Below are positions 1 to 8,181 of a DNA stretch of 64,000 bases, piece after piece; positions within the stretch are counted from its first letter, which is position 1; every line of letters starts with the position of its first letter. The notes below the pieces were generated by a model. The model had not been told where the DNA came from, did not search any database, and saw only the letters and a program-made list of their open reading frames with translations. Origin of the DNA: Rikenellaceae bacterium (lineage in GTDB: Bacteria; Bacteroidota; Bacteroidia; Bacteroidales; Rikenellaceae); contig SUZI01000001.1 in NCBI GenBank assembly GCA_015060005.1, forward strand, positions 62,001-126,000, written 5' to 3'. Both the position numbers and the translations under genes were made by a program.

Positions 1-1924
1 AAGACTGTATCTCCCTTAATCCGCTTGGCAGTTCGATTTTTCGCAGGCTTGAGCACCCACAGAATGTGGCAAAATTTAACACATCGAGTGAGCCTTGGAA
101 GTAAACTTCCTGCAGGGCAGTGTTTGCACAAAAAGCCTTTCTTCCCACTTGTGTAACGCTCTTTCCGATGGTTACTTTTGTGAATTTTGACCCCTCAAAC
201 ACTCCTCCTCCTTCCAGGATGTTGTATTCCCAATTATAAGTTCCATAACCAAAATCATTTAAATTTGGGTACTGAGGAACGCAAACAATATTGCTGTTTA
301 CCACCAATTCTCCTGTACAATTTTGAGCTATCCAGCAGTTGAATGTTTCAATAGAGTCAGGGATGGTCAGCTTTTGCATACCTGTACAATCGTTGAAGAC
401 ATACCACTCTATCGCCTTTACGGTGTTTGGTATATCCATTGTTCTAAGGCTTGTGCATCCGTTGAAAAGTCCGCTTCGAAGTACGGTTACTCCTGCGGGT
501 ATGTTCAGCGATGTGAGCGAAGAGCATTGGTAGAAACAACTGTGTCCAATCTCTGTGACACTGTCGGGGATTGTTATCTCGGTCAGACTGCGACACATCC
601 AAAATACCATCGGCTCGATTGTCCTTAGATTTTTTGGTAATTTAATCTTGGTCAATCTATCCAAGTTTGCAATTTTGTATGTGTAACTATCTTCATCGCC
701 GCGAATCATATGTTCGGGGATGTTTGTAACCCCTCCATCAAATGTGATTACACCTGTACCGTTTGCAAATTCGTGCCTTATTATGTTAACCCCAAAGTTA
801 TCTTCCAATATGAGTGCTTGGTTATCATTTGTCTGATACCATATCTCGTTTGCTCCACATACTATTGGATCCCAATCGGGTAGCGGATTAATCGGCACCA
901 CCGGCAGAAGTGGGTTGTCATCGCCCGGACCCGGATTTGGGTTATCCGGGTCATCTGGATTATCTGGGTCATCAGGGTTATCTGGGTCATCAGGATTGTC
1001 CGGATTATCTGGGTCGTCAGGATTATCCGGATTATCTGGGTCATCAGGATTATCTGGGTCGTCAGGATTGTCCGGATTATCTGGATCATCAGGGTTGTCC
1101 GGATTATCTGGGTCATCCGGGTTGTCCGGATTATCCGGATTATCAGGGTCATCAGGGTCATCAGGATTATCAGGATTATCCGGGTCATCAGGATTATCCG
1201 GATTGTCTGGGTCGTCAGGGTCGTTGCCGCTACCGCCGCCACCCAACTCTTCAAAGTCGTGTGTCAGACAAATATTCGCAGAGCCGTTGTGTCCCTGACT
1301 ATCAGCTACATAACACTCCACCCAGCCGCAATTTCTTCCATCAAAAATTATATAAGCACCCTTATCTTCATCCATATACGCATAGTACATGTATTGTCCT
1401 GACGGGAATGACTCAGATGGAGCCTTTAGCTGATCTTTGAGAGGTACGGCACCTCTCGGATTATTGATAAATGCCTCAGGGTCCTGGGTAAATTCAGCCC
1501 ACTCCTCAACGGTCGGTAATTTCCAACCCTCGCCTTGCGACTGAGGAATTGCCTTGGCGTGCTCATAAGATGTAGCATAACCCAGGTGGTCGGTCATAAT
1601 CTTTCCAGCATAACCATCCTGCTCGACATAGTATACCGTACCCTGGTTTGTACCGTCGTTATATGAATCTCCAACTTTATAAGGTGCCGATGTTATTTCA
1701 TCATTCGGGTCGTCAGGGTTGTCCGGATTATCAGGGTCATCCGGATTATCCGGATTATCTGGGTCATTTGGACCATCCGGATTGTCCGGGTCGTCTGGAT
1801 TATTTGGGTTGTTAGGCTGCTCATTTGGATGTTTTTCTGTTTCAGAATCAGTTACATCCTTACCGCAGTATGACAGCGTCATCAGCATACCAATGAGAAT
1901 AATTGTAAAAATTCTCTTTGTCAT
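1..1924 (-). CDS. Surface lipoprotein with Asp-Pro-Asn repeat linker and BspA-like leucine-rich repeats (3' end cut by window)
   Basis: The frame is open from the ATG at 1924 to the window edge, so at least 641 residues are present and the C-terminus is missing. The N-terminus is a lipoprotein signal (MTKRIFTIILIGMLMTLSYC) followed by GKD, so the protein is probably exported to the cell surface. Next come a short (NPDDPD)n run, a globular domain containing KVGDSYNDGTNQG and WKLPTVEEW, a second long (NPDDPDNPD)n linker at about 905-1220, and a domain with repeated 'LTEITIPDSVTEIG'-like units, typical of the LRR_5/BspA family. Its first half is nearly identical to the neighbour at 2179-3951, but the C-terminal domain differs. 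A role in adhesion is inferred from BspA relatives. Confidence 0.8.
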   Translation of the reverse strand, partial: MTKRIFTIILIGMLMTLSYCGKDVTDSETEKHPNEQPNNPNNPDDPDNPDGPNDPDNPDNPDDPDNPDNPDDPNDEITSAPYKVGDSYNDGTNQGTVYYVEQDGYAGKIMTDHLGYATSYEHAKAIPQSQGEGWKLPTVEEWAEFTQDPEAFINNPRGAVPLKDQLKAPSESFPSGQYMYYAYMDEDKGAYIIFDGRNCGWVECYVADSQGHNGSANICLTHDFEELGGGGSGNDPDDPDNPDNPDDPDNPDNPDDPDDPDNPDNPDNPDDPDNPDNPDDPDNPDNPDDPDNPDDPDNPDNPDDPDNPDNPDDPDNPDDPDNPDDPDNPNPGPGDDNPLLPVVPINPLPDWDPIVCGANEIWYQTNDNQALILEDNFGVNIIRHEFANGTGVITFDGGVTNIPEHMIRGDEDSYTYKIANLDRLTKIKLPKNLRTIEPMVFWMCRSLTEITIPDSVTEIGHSCFYQCSSLTSLNIPAGVTVLRSGLFNGCTSLRTMDIPNTVKAIEWYVFNDCTGMQKLTIPDSIETFNCWIAQNCTGELVVNSNIVCVPQYPNLNDFGYGTYNWEYNILEGGGVFEGSKFTKVTIGKSVTQVGRKAFCANTALQEVYFQGSLDVLNFATFCGCSSLRKIELPSGLREIQS

Positions 1925-2115
1925 AGTTGTAGATATTTTTGGGCGTTAATATTCAAAAAGTTGTTGAGCCATATTGACTTTTTGCTACATTGTCCTGCAT
2001 TTTTCGAACAGTGTAAAATATTGTCCATCAAATATATAAAAATTTATTGTAAACCTACATATCATTGCATAAAATTTTGCAACTTCATCTACAACATTTC
2101 TCAACGTCCCACTCC
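1925..2115 (-). repeat. Duplicated 5' flank, copy 1 (pair with 3952-4140)
   Basis: The roughly 190 bp upstream of the 1924 start is nearly identical to the roughly 190 bp upstream of the 3951 start. Both contain the stretch TTTTTGGGCGTTAATATTC and, further upstream, ACATTTCTCAACG. The duplication therefore covered promoter, leader and the 5' half of the gene. On the minus strand TATATTTG at 2036-2029 fits the Bacteroidetes -7 box, predicting a leader of about 100 nt that is conserved between both copies. Confidence 0.85.
2029..2036 (-). promoter_or_regulatory. -7 promoter box for the 1..1924 lipoprotein
   Basis: Minus-strand TATATTTG matches TAnnTTTG, about 105 nt before the ATG. No clear -33 TTTG is seen. 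The second gene copy has an equivalent box (TATCTTTG) at the matching place. Confidence 0.5.
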
Positions 2116-2121
2116 CTCCCC

Positions 2122-2158
2122 AAAAAAGCAATGCGGGTAGCTTTTTACTGCCCGCACT
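2122..2158 (-). terminator. Rho-independent terminator of the 2179..3951 gene
   Basis: Read on the minus strand the stem GTGCGGGCAG / CTACCCGCAT with an A-rich loop is followed by TGCTTTTTT. It lies 20 nt after the stop codon of the second lipoprotein. A decayed equivalent (GGGTAACCA / TGGTTACCC without a T tract) sits at 4160-4179, as expected if the terminator was part of the duplicated unit. Confidence 0.75.
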
Positions 2159-2178
2159 ACCATTATCTCGGCAAAAGA

Positions 2179-3951
2179 TTAGAAATGATATGTTATACAA
2201 AGGTTTACTCCATCTTCTCCTTTAAGTTCATAACCGTAGGCCATAAGACCGAGGTGGCCATTCACCTCTAGAAACTCGTACCAAAATGGGGTATTATCAT
2301 GCCAATCAATCCCTTCTCCAGCATATACGTACATCGATTGCAAAGAAGATATAGTAAACAATTGTCTAACCAAGCCTGTTAGCTCTGGCTTAACAAGATA
2401 CATACTTACATTTGAGTTTATTTCAAATTGTTCACTCGATGCAAATTGTGTAAAGTCTTCTAATGATAGTAATCTCCAGCCTTCTGGAATAGTGTCTTTG
2501 TAAGCAAGTAAATTTTTAACCAGCACATATCCAATATGTCCTGACACGATTCTACCGTGGTAGCCCTCATCTTTGACATAATATACCCAACCTTTATTCT
2601 TACCATCATTATACCAATCGCCGAGTTTATACGGGCCGTGTGTTATTTTATCTGCACCGGCACCACCTCCGCCACCGGTGTTGTCGTCATCATCGTCCGG
2701 GTCCGGATTTGGGTTATCTGGGTCCGGATTTGGGTCGTCTGGGTCCGGATTTGGGTCATCCGGATCTGGATTTGGGTCATCCGGATCTGGATTTGGGTTA
2801 TCCGGGTCATCAGGATTATCCGGATTATCTGGGTCATCAGGGTTGTCCGGATTGTCCGGGTCATCAGGGTTATCCGGGTCATCAGGATTATCTGGGTCAT
2901 CAGGATTATCGGGATTATCTGGATTATCTGGGTCATTTGGACCATCCGGATTATCTGGGTTGTCAGGGTTGTCCGGATTATCTGGGTCGTCAGGGTTATC
3001 TGGATTATCTGGGTCGTCAGGATTGTCCGGATTATCTGGGTCATCAGGGTTATCCGGATTATCAGGGTCATCAGGATTGTCCGGATTATCTGGGTCGTCA
3101 GGATTGTCCGGGTTATCTGGGTCATCAGGGTTGTCCGGATTATCTGGGTCATCAGGGTCGTTGCCGCTACCGCCGCCACCCAACTCTCCAAAGTCGTGTG
3201 TCAGACAAATATTCGCAGAGCCGTTGTGTCCCTGACTATCAGCTACATAACACTCCATCCAGCCGCAATTTCTTCCATCAAAAATTATATAAGCACCCTT
3301 ATCTTCATCCATATACGCATAGTACATGTATTGTCCTGGTGAGAATGACTCGGTTGGAGATTTTAGTTCATCTTTAAGTAGAAAGAAATTTCCCGAATTG
3401 TTGATAAATGCTTCAGGGTCTTGTGTAAATTCACCCCACTCCTCAACGGTCGGTAATTTCCAACCCTCGCCATGCGACTGAGGAATTGCCTTGGCGTGCA
3501 CATAAGATGTAGCATAACCCAGGTGGTCGGTCATAATTTTTCCCGCATAACCATCCTGCTCGACATAGTATACCGTACCCTGGTTTGTACCGTCGTTATA
3601 CCAATCTCCAACTTTATAAGGTGCCGATGTTATTTCATCATTCGGGTCGTCTGGGTTGTCCGGATTATCTGGGTCATCAGGATTATCAGGATTATCAGGA
3701 TTATCAGGATTATCAGGATTATCAGGATTATCAGGATTATCAGGGTCGTCCGGATTATCTGGATTGTCCGGATTGTCTGGATTATCTGGGTCATTTGGAC
3801 CATCCGGATTGTCCGGGTCGTCTGGATTATTTGGGTTGTTAGGCTGCTCATTTGGATGTTTTTCTGTTTCGGAATCAGTTACATCCTTACCGCAGTATGA
3901 CAGCGTCATCAGCATACCAATGAGAATAATTGTAAAAATTCTCTTTGTCAT
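2179..3951 (-). CDS. Surface lipoprotein with two globular domains joined by long Asp-Pro-Asn repeats
   Basis: 590 residues. The signal ends in LSYC followed by GKDVTD (lipobox, probable surface export). Residues about 30-105 are (NPDNPDDPD)n; residues about 110-250 form a globular domain (KVGDWYNDGTNQG, WKLPTVEEWGEF, NICLTHDF); residues about 260-415 are a second repeat run ending in PNPDPDD units and a Gly-rich hinge; residues about 435-590 are a second related domain (KLGDWYNDGKNKG, NLCITYHF). The two domains share the pattern 'GDWYNDG..G.VYYV' and look like Bacteroidales secreted domains of the DUF1566/FISUMP kind; this is only a resemblance. The very acidic linkers could act as rigid or Ca-binding spacers. 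Paralogue of the gene at 1-1924. Confidence 0.8.
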   Translation of the reverse strand: MTKRIFTIILIGMLMTLSYCGKDVTDSETEKHPNEQPNNPNNPDDPDNPDGPNDPDNPDNPDNPDNPDDPDNPDNPDNPDNPDNPDNPDNPDDPDNPDNPDDPNDEITSAPYKVGDWYNDGTNQGTVYYVEQDGYAGKIMTDHLGYATSYVHAKAIPQSHGEGWKLPTVEEWGEFTQDPEAFINNSGNFFLLKDELKSPTESFSPGQYMYYAYMDEDKGAYIIFDGRNCGWMECYVADSQGHNGSANICLTHDFGELGGGGSGNDPDDPDNPDNPDDPDNPDNPDDPDNPDNPDDPDNPDNPDDPDNPDNPDDPDNPDNPDDPDNPDNPDNPDNPDGPNDPDNPDNPDNPDDPDNPDDPDNPDDPDNPDNPDDPDNPDNPDDPDNPNPDPDDPNPDPDDPNPDPDDPNPDPDNPNPDPDDDDDNTGGGGGAGADKITHGPYKLGDWYNDGKNKGWVYYVKDEGYHGRIVSGHIGYVLVKNLLAYKDTIPEGWRLLSLEDFTQFASSEQFEINSNVSMYLVKPELTGLVRQLFTISSLQSMYVYAGEGIDWHDNTPFWYEFLEVNGHLGLMAYGYELKGEDGVNLCITYHF

Positions 3952-4140
3952 AGTAGTAGATATTTTTGGGCGTTAATATTCAAAAAGTTGTTGAGCCATA
4001 TTGACTTTTTGCTACATTGTCCTGCATTTTTCGAACAGTGTAAAATATTGTCAATCAAAGATATATATTTTTTTCGTAACACCGCATATCATAGCGTAAA
4101 ATTTTGCAACTTCATCTGCAACATTTCTCAACGCCCCCAC
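3952..4140 (-). repeat. Duplicated 5' flank, copy 2 (pair with 1925-2115)
   Basis: Near-identical to 1925-2115, including the leader and the position of the -7 box. The sequence diverges beyond about 4140, which marks the edge of the duplicated unit. Confidence 0.85.
4056..4063 (-). promoter_or_regulatory. -7 promoter box for the 2179..3951 lipoprotein
   Basis: Minus-strand TATCTTTG fits TAnnTTTG, about 105 nt before the start codon, at the same relative position as in the other copy. Confidence 0.5.
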
Positions 4141-4284
4141 AGCCTCTCCCCAGTAATGCGGGTAACCAAATGGTTACCCAGAATCTTTTGCCGTCTTGCC
4201 AAAGGTGCAAACTATAAACTCTATTTCTTTTGCAATACTTTATCACTTTTTATCCTTCAGTTTTCGCATTTCGTTAACTTTTCC

Positions 4285-4292
4285 TATCTTTG
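4285..4292 (+). promoter_or_regulatory. -7 promoter box upstream of ppa
   Basis: TATCTTTG, 40 nt before the ATG at 4332. TTTTCG at 4261-4266 is an imperfect -33 element about 18 nt upstream. Confidence 0.5.
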
Positions 4293-4331
4293 TAAGATAG
4301 AAGAGAACGAATAACTAAAAATATACCGACT

Positions 4332-5021
4332 ATGGGAAATAAAATTAATGATCCTATCGCCCGACTGATGGGCTTGCGTTACAAGGCACATCCTTGGCAC
4401 GGTCTGGATGTGGGCGACAAAGCTCCTGAAATCGTAAACGCATTTATCGAGATGGTACCTACCGACACCATTAAGTATGAGTTGGATAAGGCAAGCGGCT
4501 ATATCCGCATCGACCGCCCACAGAAATACTCCAACGTAGTACCTGCCCTCTATGGCTTTATTCCACAGAGCTACTGCGGCGACCATATGGCTTCATACTG
4601 TATGGAGCGTTGTGGCAGAGAGGGTATCAAGGGTGATGGCGACCCATTGGATATCTGCGTATTGACCGAGCGTACCATCTCTCACGGCGACATACTTGCT
4701 ACGGTAAAGCCTATTGGCGGCTTCCGTATGTTGGATGGCGACGAGGCTGACGACAAGATTATCGCCGTATTACGTCACGACGCCACCTATCGTGGTTACG
4801 AGGATATCTCTGAGTTGCCACATATCGTTGTGGACCGTCTTAAGCACTATTTCCTCACCTATAAGGATATGCCAGCATCGGACCGCGAGAGTATGCAGGT
4901 CAAGAATGTAGAGATTGTTGCTACGTATGGCCGCGAGGAGGCATACGAGGTTATCAAACGCTCATTGGAAGATTATCGCGACCACTTCAATAGTTTGGAA
5001 GAGATTTTGAATCACGTATAG
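4332..5021 (+). CDS. ppa: Inorganic pyrophosphatase (family I)
   Basis: 229 residues. It hydrolyses pyrophosphate to phosphate in the cytoplasm, pulling biosynthetic reactions forward. The family I signature appears as GDGDPLDICVL at about residue 100, with YGFIPQSYCGD before it and the IRIDRPQKYSNVVPALYGF segment that lines the active site. The length is above the E. coli enzyme (about 175) and fits the longer Bacteroidales form. The start at 4332 follows a -7 box by 40 nt. sdaA begins 13 nt after its stop, so ppa probably leads an operon with the next three genes. Confidence 0.92.
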   Translation: MGNKINDPIARLMGLRYKAHPWHGLDVGDKAPEIVNAFIEMVPTDTIKYELDKASGYIRIDRPQKYSNVVPALYGFIPQSYCGDHMASYCMERCGREGIKGDGDPLDICVLTERTISHGDILATVKPIGGFRMLDGDEADDKIIAVLRHDATYRGYEDISELPHIVVDRLKHYFLTYKDMPASDRESMQVKNVEIVATYGREEAYEVIKRSLEDYRDHFNSLEEILNHV

Positions 5022-5034
5022 TAAACCGAAAACT

Positions 5035-6240
5035 ATGCAATCACTCAAAGAGCTATACAAAATAGGCAATGGTCCTTCATCAAGCCACACAATGGGACCT
5101 AAGAAGGCTGCCGAGCAATTTCTGATTCGAGCCCCCAAAGCCGACTCATACCGCGTAACGCTCTATGGCTCACTCGCATCCACAGGTAAGGGCCACCTTA
5201 CCGACATAGCGATACGTGCCGTATTGGAGCCCGTTGCTCCCGTAGAGATCTTGTGGCGTGGCGATATCGTTCACGAGTTTCACACCAACGGAATGTTATT
5301 CGAGGCGATACAAAATGGCGTCGTTGCAGATAGCTGGTTAGTTTATAGCGTCGGAGGAGGCAGCATCGCAAGCCCCGATATGCCATACGAAATTAAGAAT
5401 GACATCTACCCGATGTCGCACATTGAGGATATTCTCCGTTGGTGCGACAGCGAGGGTAAAACCTTATGGGAGTATGTCGGCGAGTGCGAGGATGATGATA
5501 TTTGGGATTTCCTCGACGAGATATGGACTGCTATGCGTCGCACCCTCGACAACGGACTCAACAACGATGGAGTGTTGCCCGGCTGTCTGAAGGTTGCACG
5601 TAAGGCTGGCACCTATTGGGTAAAGTCAAAGGAGTATGGCACAAATGTAAGCAACCGTTCACGCCTCTACTCCTACGCCCTGGCTGCGTCGGAGGAGAAT
5701 GCTTCGGGCGGTGAGGTTGTAACAGCCCCTACGTGTGGCTCGTGCGGAGTATTGCCAGCAGTGTTACACCATTTAGAGAAACTCAATGACTACCGTCGCA
5801 TCCGCATCCTGCGAGCATTGGCTACTGCGGGTTTGATAGGTAACATTGCCAAGACCAACGCTTCGATTTCTGGTGCCGAGGTTGGTTGTCAGGGCGAGAT
5901 AGGTGTGGCGTGTGCTATGGCTGCCGCTGCCGCCTGTCAGCTTATGGGTGGTACACCTGCACAGATTGAGTATGCTGCCGAGATGGCTTTGGAGCACCAC
6001 TTAGGACTCACCTGCGACCCCGTATGTGGATTGGTACAGATACCCTGCATCGAACGTAACGCCGTAGCCGCTGCTCGTGCTATCGACTCAGCGACCTTCG
6101 CTATCCTCTCCGACGGCAAACACCACGTGTCATACGACAAGGTGGTCGCCGTTATGAAGGAGACGGGACACAACCTTCCAAGCCTCTATCGCGAGACTGC
6201 CGATGGCGGTCTTGCAAAACACTACGAGTTTAAGAAATAA
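5035..6240 (+). CDS. sdaA: L-serine ammonia-lyase, single-chain, iron-sulfur dependent
   Basis: 401 residues. It converts L-serine to pyruvate and ammonia. The N-terminal beta part has GNGPSSSHTMGPKKAAEQF; the C-terminal alpha part has TAPTCGSCGVLPAV and CDPVCGLVQIPCIERN, whose Cys residues bind the oxygen-sensitive [4Fe-4S] cluster. Both domains are fused in one chain, as in E. coli SdaA but shorter. It lies between ppa and a small gene in the same direction. The assignment is safe; whether it serves serine catabolism or ammonia supply is not shown by the sequence. Confidence 0.93.
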   Translation: MQSLKELYKIGNGPSSSHTMGPKKAAEQFLIRAPKADSYRVTLYGSLASTGKGHLTDIAIRAVLEPVAPVEILWRGDIVHEFHTNGMLFEAIQNGVVADSWLVYSVGGGSIASPDMPYEIKNDIYPMSHIEDILRWCDSEGKTLWEYVGECEDDDIWDFLDEIWTAMRRTLDNGLNNDGVLPGCLKVARKAGTYWVKSKEYGTNVSNRSRLYSYALAASEENASGGEVVTAPTCGSCGVLPAVLHHLEKLNDYRRIRILRALATAGLIGNIAKTNASISGAEVGCQGEIGVACAMAAAAACQLMGGTPAQIEYAAEMALEHHLGLTCDPVCGLVQIPCIERNAVAAARAIDSATFAILSDGKHHVSYDKVVAVMKETGHNLPSLYRETADGGLAKHYEFKK

Positions 6241-6258
6241 AACTAAACAAAAAACGAT

Positions 6259-6777
6259 ATGTCTCTCATCTACCGTTTCAGAATGTTAAGCGACGAAAAC
6301 GACAATTTTGTCCGCGATTTTGAGGTTCCAGCGAACTATACGCTACTTCAACTGAACGATTTTATACTCAAAATGCTCCATTACGACCCTTGTATGGCGT
6401 CATTTTTCACGTCAAACAGCGAGTGGGAGTGCCTTAAGGAGTATACCCTTATGGATATGGGCGAAGGCTTTGGAGATGAGCAACTTAACCAGCCTGAGCC
6501 AATGGAAAAAGTGCGTCTTGATGAGGTGCTTCACTATCTCAATGACCGCCTTATCTATCTGTTCGACCCTATCAACGAGCGAGCGTTCTATATGGAGGTC
6601 ATCGAAGCCTCTGAGCCTCAAGCAGATATGACATATCCGCGTCTGCAATTTGAGCACTCGCCAGCACCCGACCAATACGATCCCGAGGCTAACGAGGAGA
6701 GTGGCTCAATATTCGATGAGATGATGGGCGACTACAATGATTTTGACGGAGACGACTCATACGACGACGAGTACTAA
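6259..6777 (+). CDS. pRiA4b ORF-3-like (IS1096 passenger-type) domain protein
   Basis: 172 residues. The first 120 residues (MSLIYRFRMLSDENDNFVRDF, VPANYTLLQLNDFIL, YTLMDMGEGFGDEQL) fit the plasmid pRiA4b ORF-3 / TnpR passenger fold common in Bacteroidetes. The last 45 residues are very acidic (GDYNDFDGDDSYDDEY). No transposase or inverted repeats surround it, so here it appears to be a stable chromosomal gene. It sits 18 nt after sdaA and 14 nt before miaA, in an apparent operon. Molecular function unknown. Confidence 0.7.
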   Translation: MSLIYRFRMLSDENDNFVRDFEVPANYTLLQLNDFILKMLHYDPCMASFFTSNSEWECLKEYTLMDMGEGFGDEQLNQPEPMEKVRLDEVLHYLNDRLIYLFDPINERAFYMEVIEASEPQADMTYPRLQFEHSPAPDQYDPEANEESGSIFDEMMGDYNDFDGDDSYDDEY

Positions 6778-6791
6778 ATCACTATAAGCCA

Positions 6792-7709
6792 ATGCCTTGC
6801 GATAAAACACTCATATCGATTGTCGGACCTACGGGCTCGGGTAAGACCGACCTCAGCATAGCTGTGGCACAGCACTACTCTGCCCCGATTATCTCAACCG
6901 ACTCGCGACAGTTTTATCGTGGCATACCCATCGGCACCGCACAGCCTGAGGCTGAGCAACTTGCAGCAGTTGAGCACCATTTTATCGCCTCACACGAGAT
7001 AACCGACGAGTTCAACTGCGGAGCATACGAAGTAGCTGCTCTTCAGCGACTTAAGGAGCTATTTGAGCATCACAACATAGTCGTTGCCGTAGGTGGCTCG
7101 GGGCTCTACATCAAGGCTCTCTGTGAAGGTATGGACGCTATGCCCGAGGCTGATGCGGATCTTCGCAAAGAGCTCGCCGAGAAACTACAACAATCTGGAT
7201 TAGAGCCACTTGTCGAACAACTCCGAGAGTTAGATGAGGCAACCTACAATACCATAGACCGCAAAAATCCCGCCCGAGTACTGCGTGCCTTAGAGATATG
7301 TCTCACTACAGGAGTACCCTGCTCACAGATACGCACAGGCGAACGCCACCGACGCGACTTCAACATCGTAAAGATTGGTGTTGATATGCCACGCGACATC
7401 CTCTACGACAGGATAAATCGCCGTGTTGACATTATGATGCAGCAGGGATTGGAGGCTGAGGCTCAGTCAGTTGCACACCTACGCCACTGCAACTCATTGC
7501 AGACGGTAGGCTACCGCGAGATGTTCGATTATTTTGACGGTAAGACGACCCGAAAGGAGGCTGTGGAGCTGATTAAACGGAACTCACGTCGCTACGCCAA
7601 ACGTCAGATGACGTGGTTTCGTCGAGATGATGAGATAGCGTGGTTTGACCCATCAAAACTAAGCATCATCACAGATTATATTGATTCAAAGATTTGCACA
7701 TTGAAATAA
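6792..7709 (+). CDS. miaA: tRNA dimethylallyltransferase
   Basis: 305 residues. It transfers a dimethylallyl group to A37 of tRNAs that read codons starting with U. P-loop GPTGSGKTDLS is at residue 12, ISTDSRQFYRGIPIGTAQP follows, then the tRNA-binding region with KNPARVLRALEICL, GVDMPRDILYDRI and the C-terminal RYAKRQMTWFRRD motif. Length matches the family. The next gene is a UNN-decoding tRNA-Leu(TAA) with A at position 37, itself a MiaA substrate type; the adjacency may be chance. Confidence 0.95.
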   Translation: MPCDKTLISIVGPTGSGKTDLSIAVAQHYSAPIISTDSRQFYRGIPIGTAQPEAEQLAAVEHHFIASHEITDEFNCGAYEVAALQRLKELFEHHNIVVAVGGSGLYIKALCEGMDAMPEADADLRKELAEKLQQSGLEPLVEQLRELDEATYNTIDRKNPARVLRALEICLTTGVPCSQIRTGERHRRDFNIVKIGVDMPRDILYDRINRRVDIMMQQGLEAEAQSVAHLRHCNSLQTVGYREMFDYFDGKTTRKEAVELIKRNSRRYAKRQMTWFRRDDEIAWFDPSKLSIITDYIDSKICTLK

Positions 7710-7723
7710 TTTTACTACTTTTG
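7693..7723 (+). promoter_or_regulatory. Promoter of tRNA-Leu
   Basis: TTTG at 7693-7696, a 19-nt spacer, and TACTTTTG at 7716-7723: a full match to the Bacteroidetes primary promoter. It overlaps the miaA stop codon region. Confidence 0.7.
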
Positions 7724-7745
7724 TGCGTCTTACCGAAGTAAGCGG

Positions 7746-7834
7746 GCTCGGATGGTGGAATAGGTAGACACGCCGGACTTAAAATCCTGTGGCCAGTAAT
7801 GGCCGTACGGGTTCGATTCCCGTTCCGAGTACCA
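7746..7834 (+). tRNA. tRNA-Leu (anticodon TAA)
   Basis: A type II tRNA with a long variable arm. Acceptor GCTCGGA pairs with TCCGAGT; the anticodon loop CTTAAAA gives TAA between GGA and TCC; the variable arm GGCCAGTAATGGCC forms a stem; the T-arm ACGGG-TTCGATT-CCCGT is perfect; CCA is encoded. A Rho-independent terminator follows directly. The 3' end of this gene is repeated twice downstream at 8111 and 8411 (see the structured units). Confidence 0.95.
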
Positions 7835-7838
7835 TTTT

Positions 7839-7872
7839 GAGGGGTCTTATTTAGGACCTCTCTATTTTTTTG
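7839..7872 (+). terminator. Terminator of tRNA-Leu
   Basis: GAGGGGTC pairs with GACCTCTC (one G-U), followed by TATTTTTTT. Related terminators follow each downstream repeat unit. Confidence 0.8.
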
Positions 7873-7890
7873 TAGCTATTAGGGTAGTAA

Positions 7891-8128
7891 TCGGAACGGA
7901 AATCGGTCAGCTTGGGCAATTCGGCTATAATATATTGTTTTGACTATTAAGTAGATAGACTACCCTGATTATCAAAAAGATGAGAGCCCACAAATAAATT
8001 TGCGGCTCTGCTCTTTTTGATAATCATCAACTACGTTGATTTAATAGTCAAAACATACTATGCTCTCATCTGTTGCCGCCGTTCGATACAGAATTGTATT
8101 CCAATTCTGTCGTTCCGAGTACTATTTT
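7891..8128 (+). other. tRNA-like unit 1 with perfect four-way junction (candidate structured RNA or tRNA-targeting element)
   Basis: Closing stem TCGGAACG (7891-7898) pairs with CGTTCCGA (8111-8118), the copied acceptor strand of tRNA-Leu. Inside, TTTTGACTATTAA (7938-7950) pairs with TTAATAGTCAAAA (8041-8053) and encloses three hairpins with almost no unpaired bases between them: GTAG-ATAGA-CTAC (7951-7963), TGATTATCAAAAAGA (7966-7980) with its 15-nt complement at 8012-8026, and TCAA-CTACG-TTGA (8027-8039). The 3' part (CTGTTGCCGCCGTTCGAT, 8070-8087) resembles the tRNA-Leu 3' half with deletions. No protein is supported. It may be an RNA, or a DNA hairpin element inserted in tRNA copies. Confidence 0.6.
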
Positions 8129-8181
8129 GAGATGTTCTTTTCAGGATCTCTCTATTTTTTTTGTAGCTATTCAGGTAGTAA

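Noticed and set aside
910..3377. Long plus-strand reading frames with (SGLSGSSG)n or (DYLGHQG)n and minus-strand (TQIIRT)n frames
   Set aside because: They are out-of-frame readings of the GAT/AAT/CCG repeat DNA that encodes the (NPDDPD)n linkers of the two minus-strand lipoproteins.
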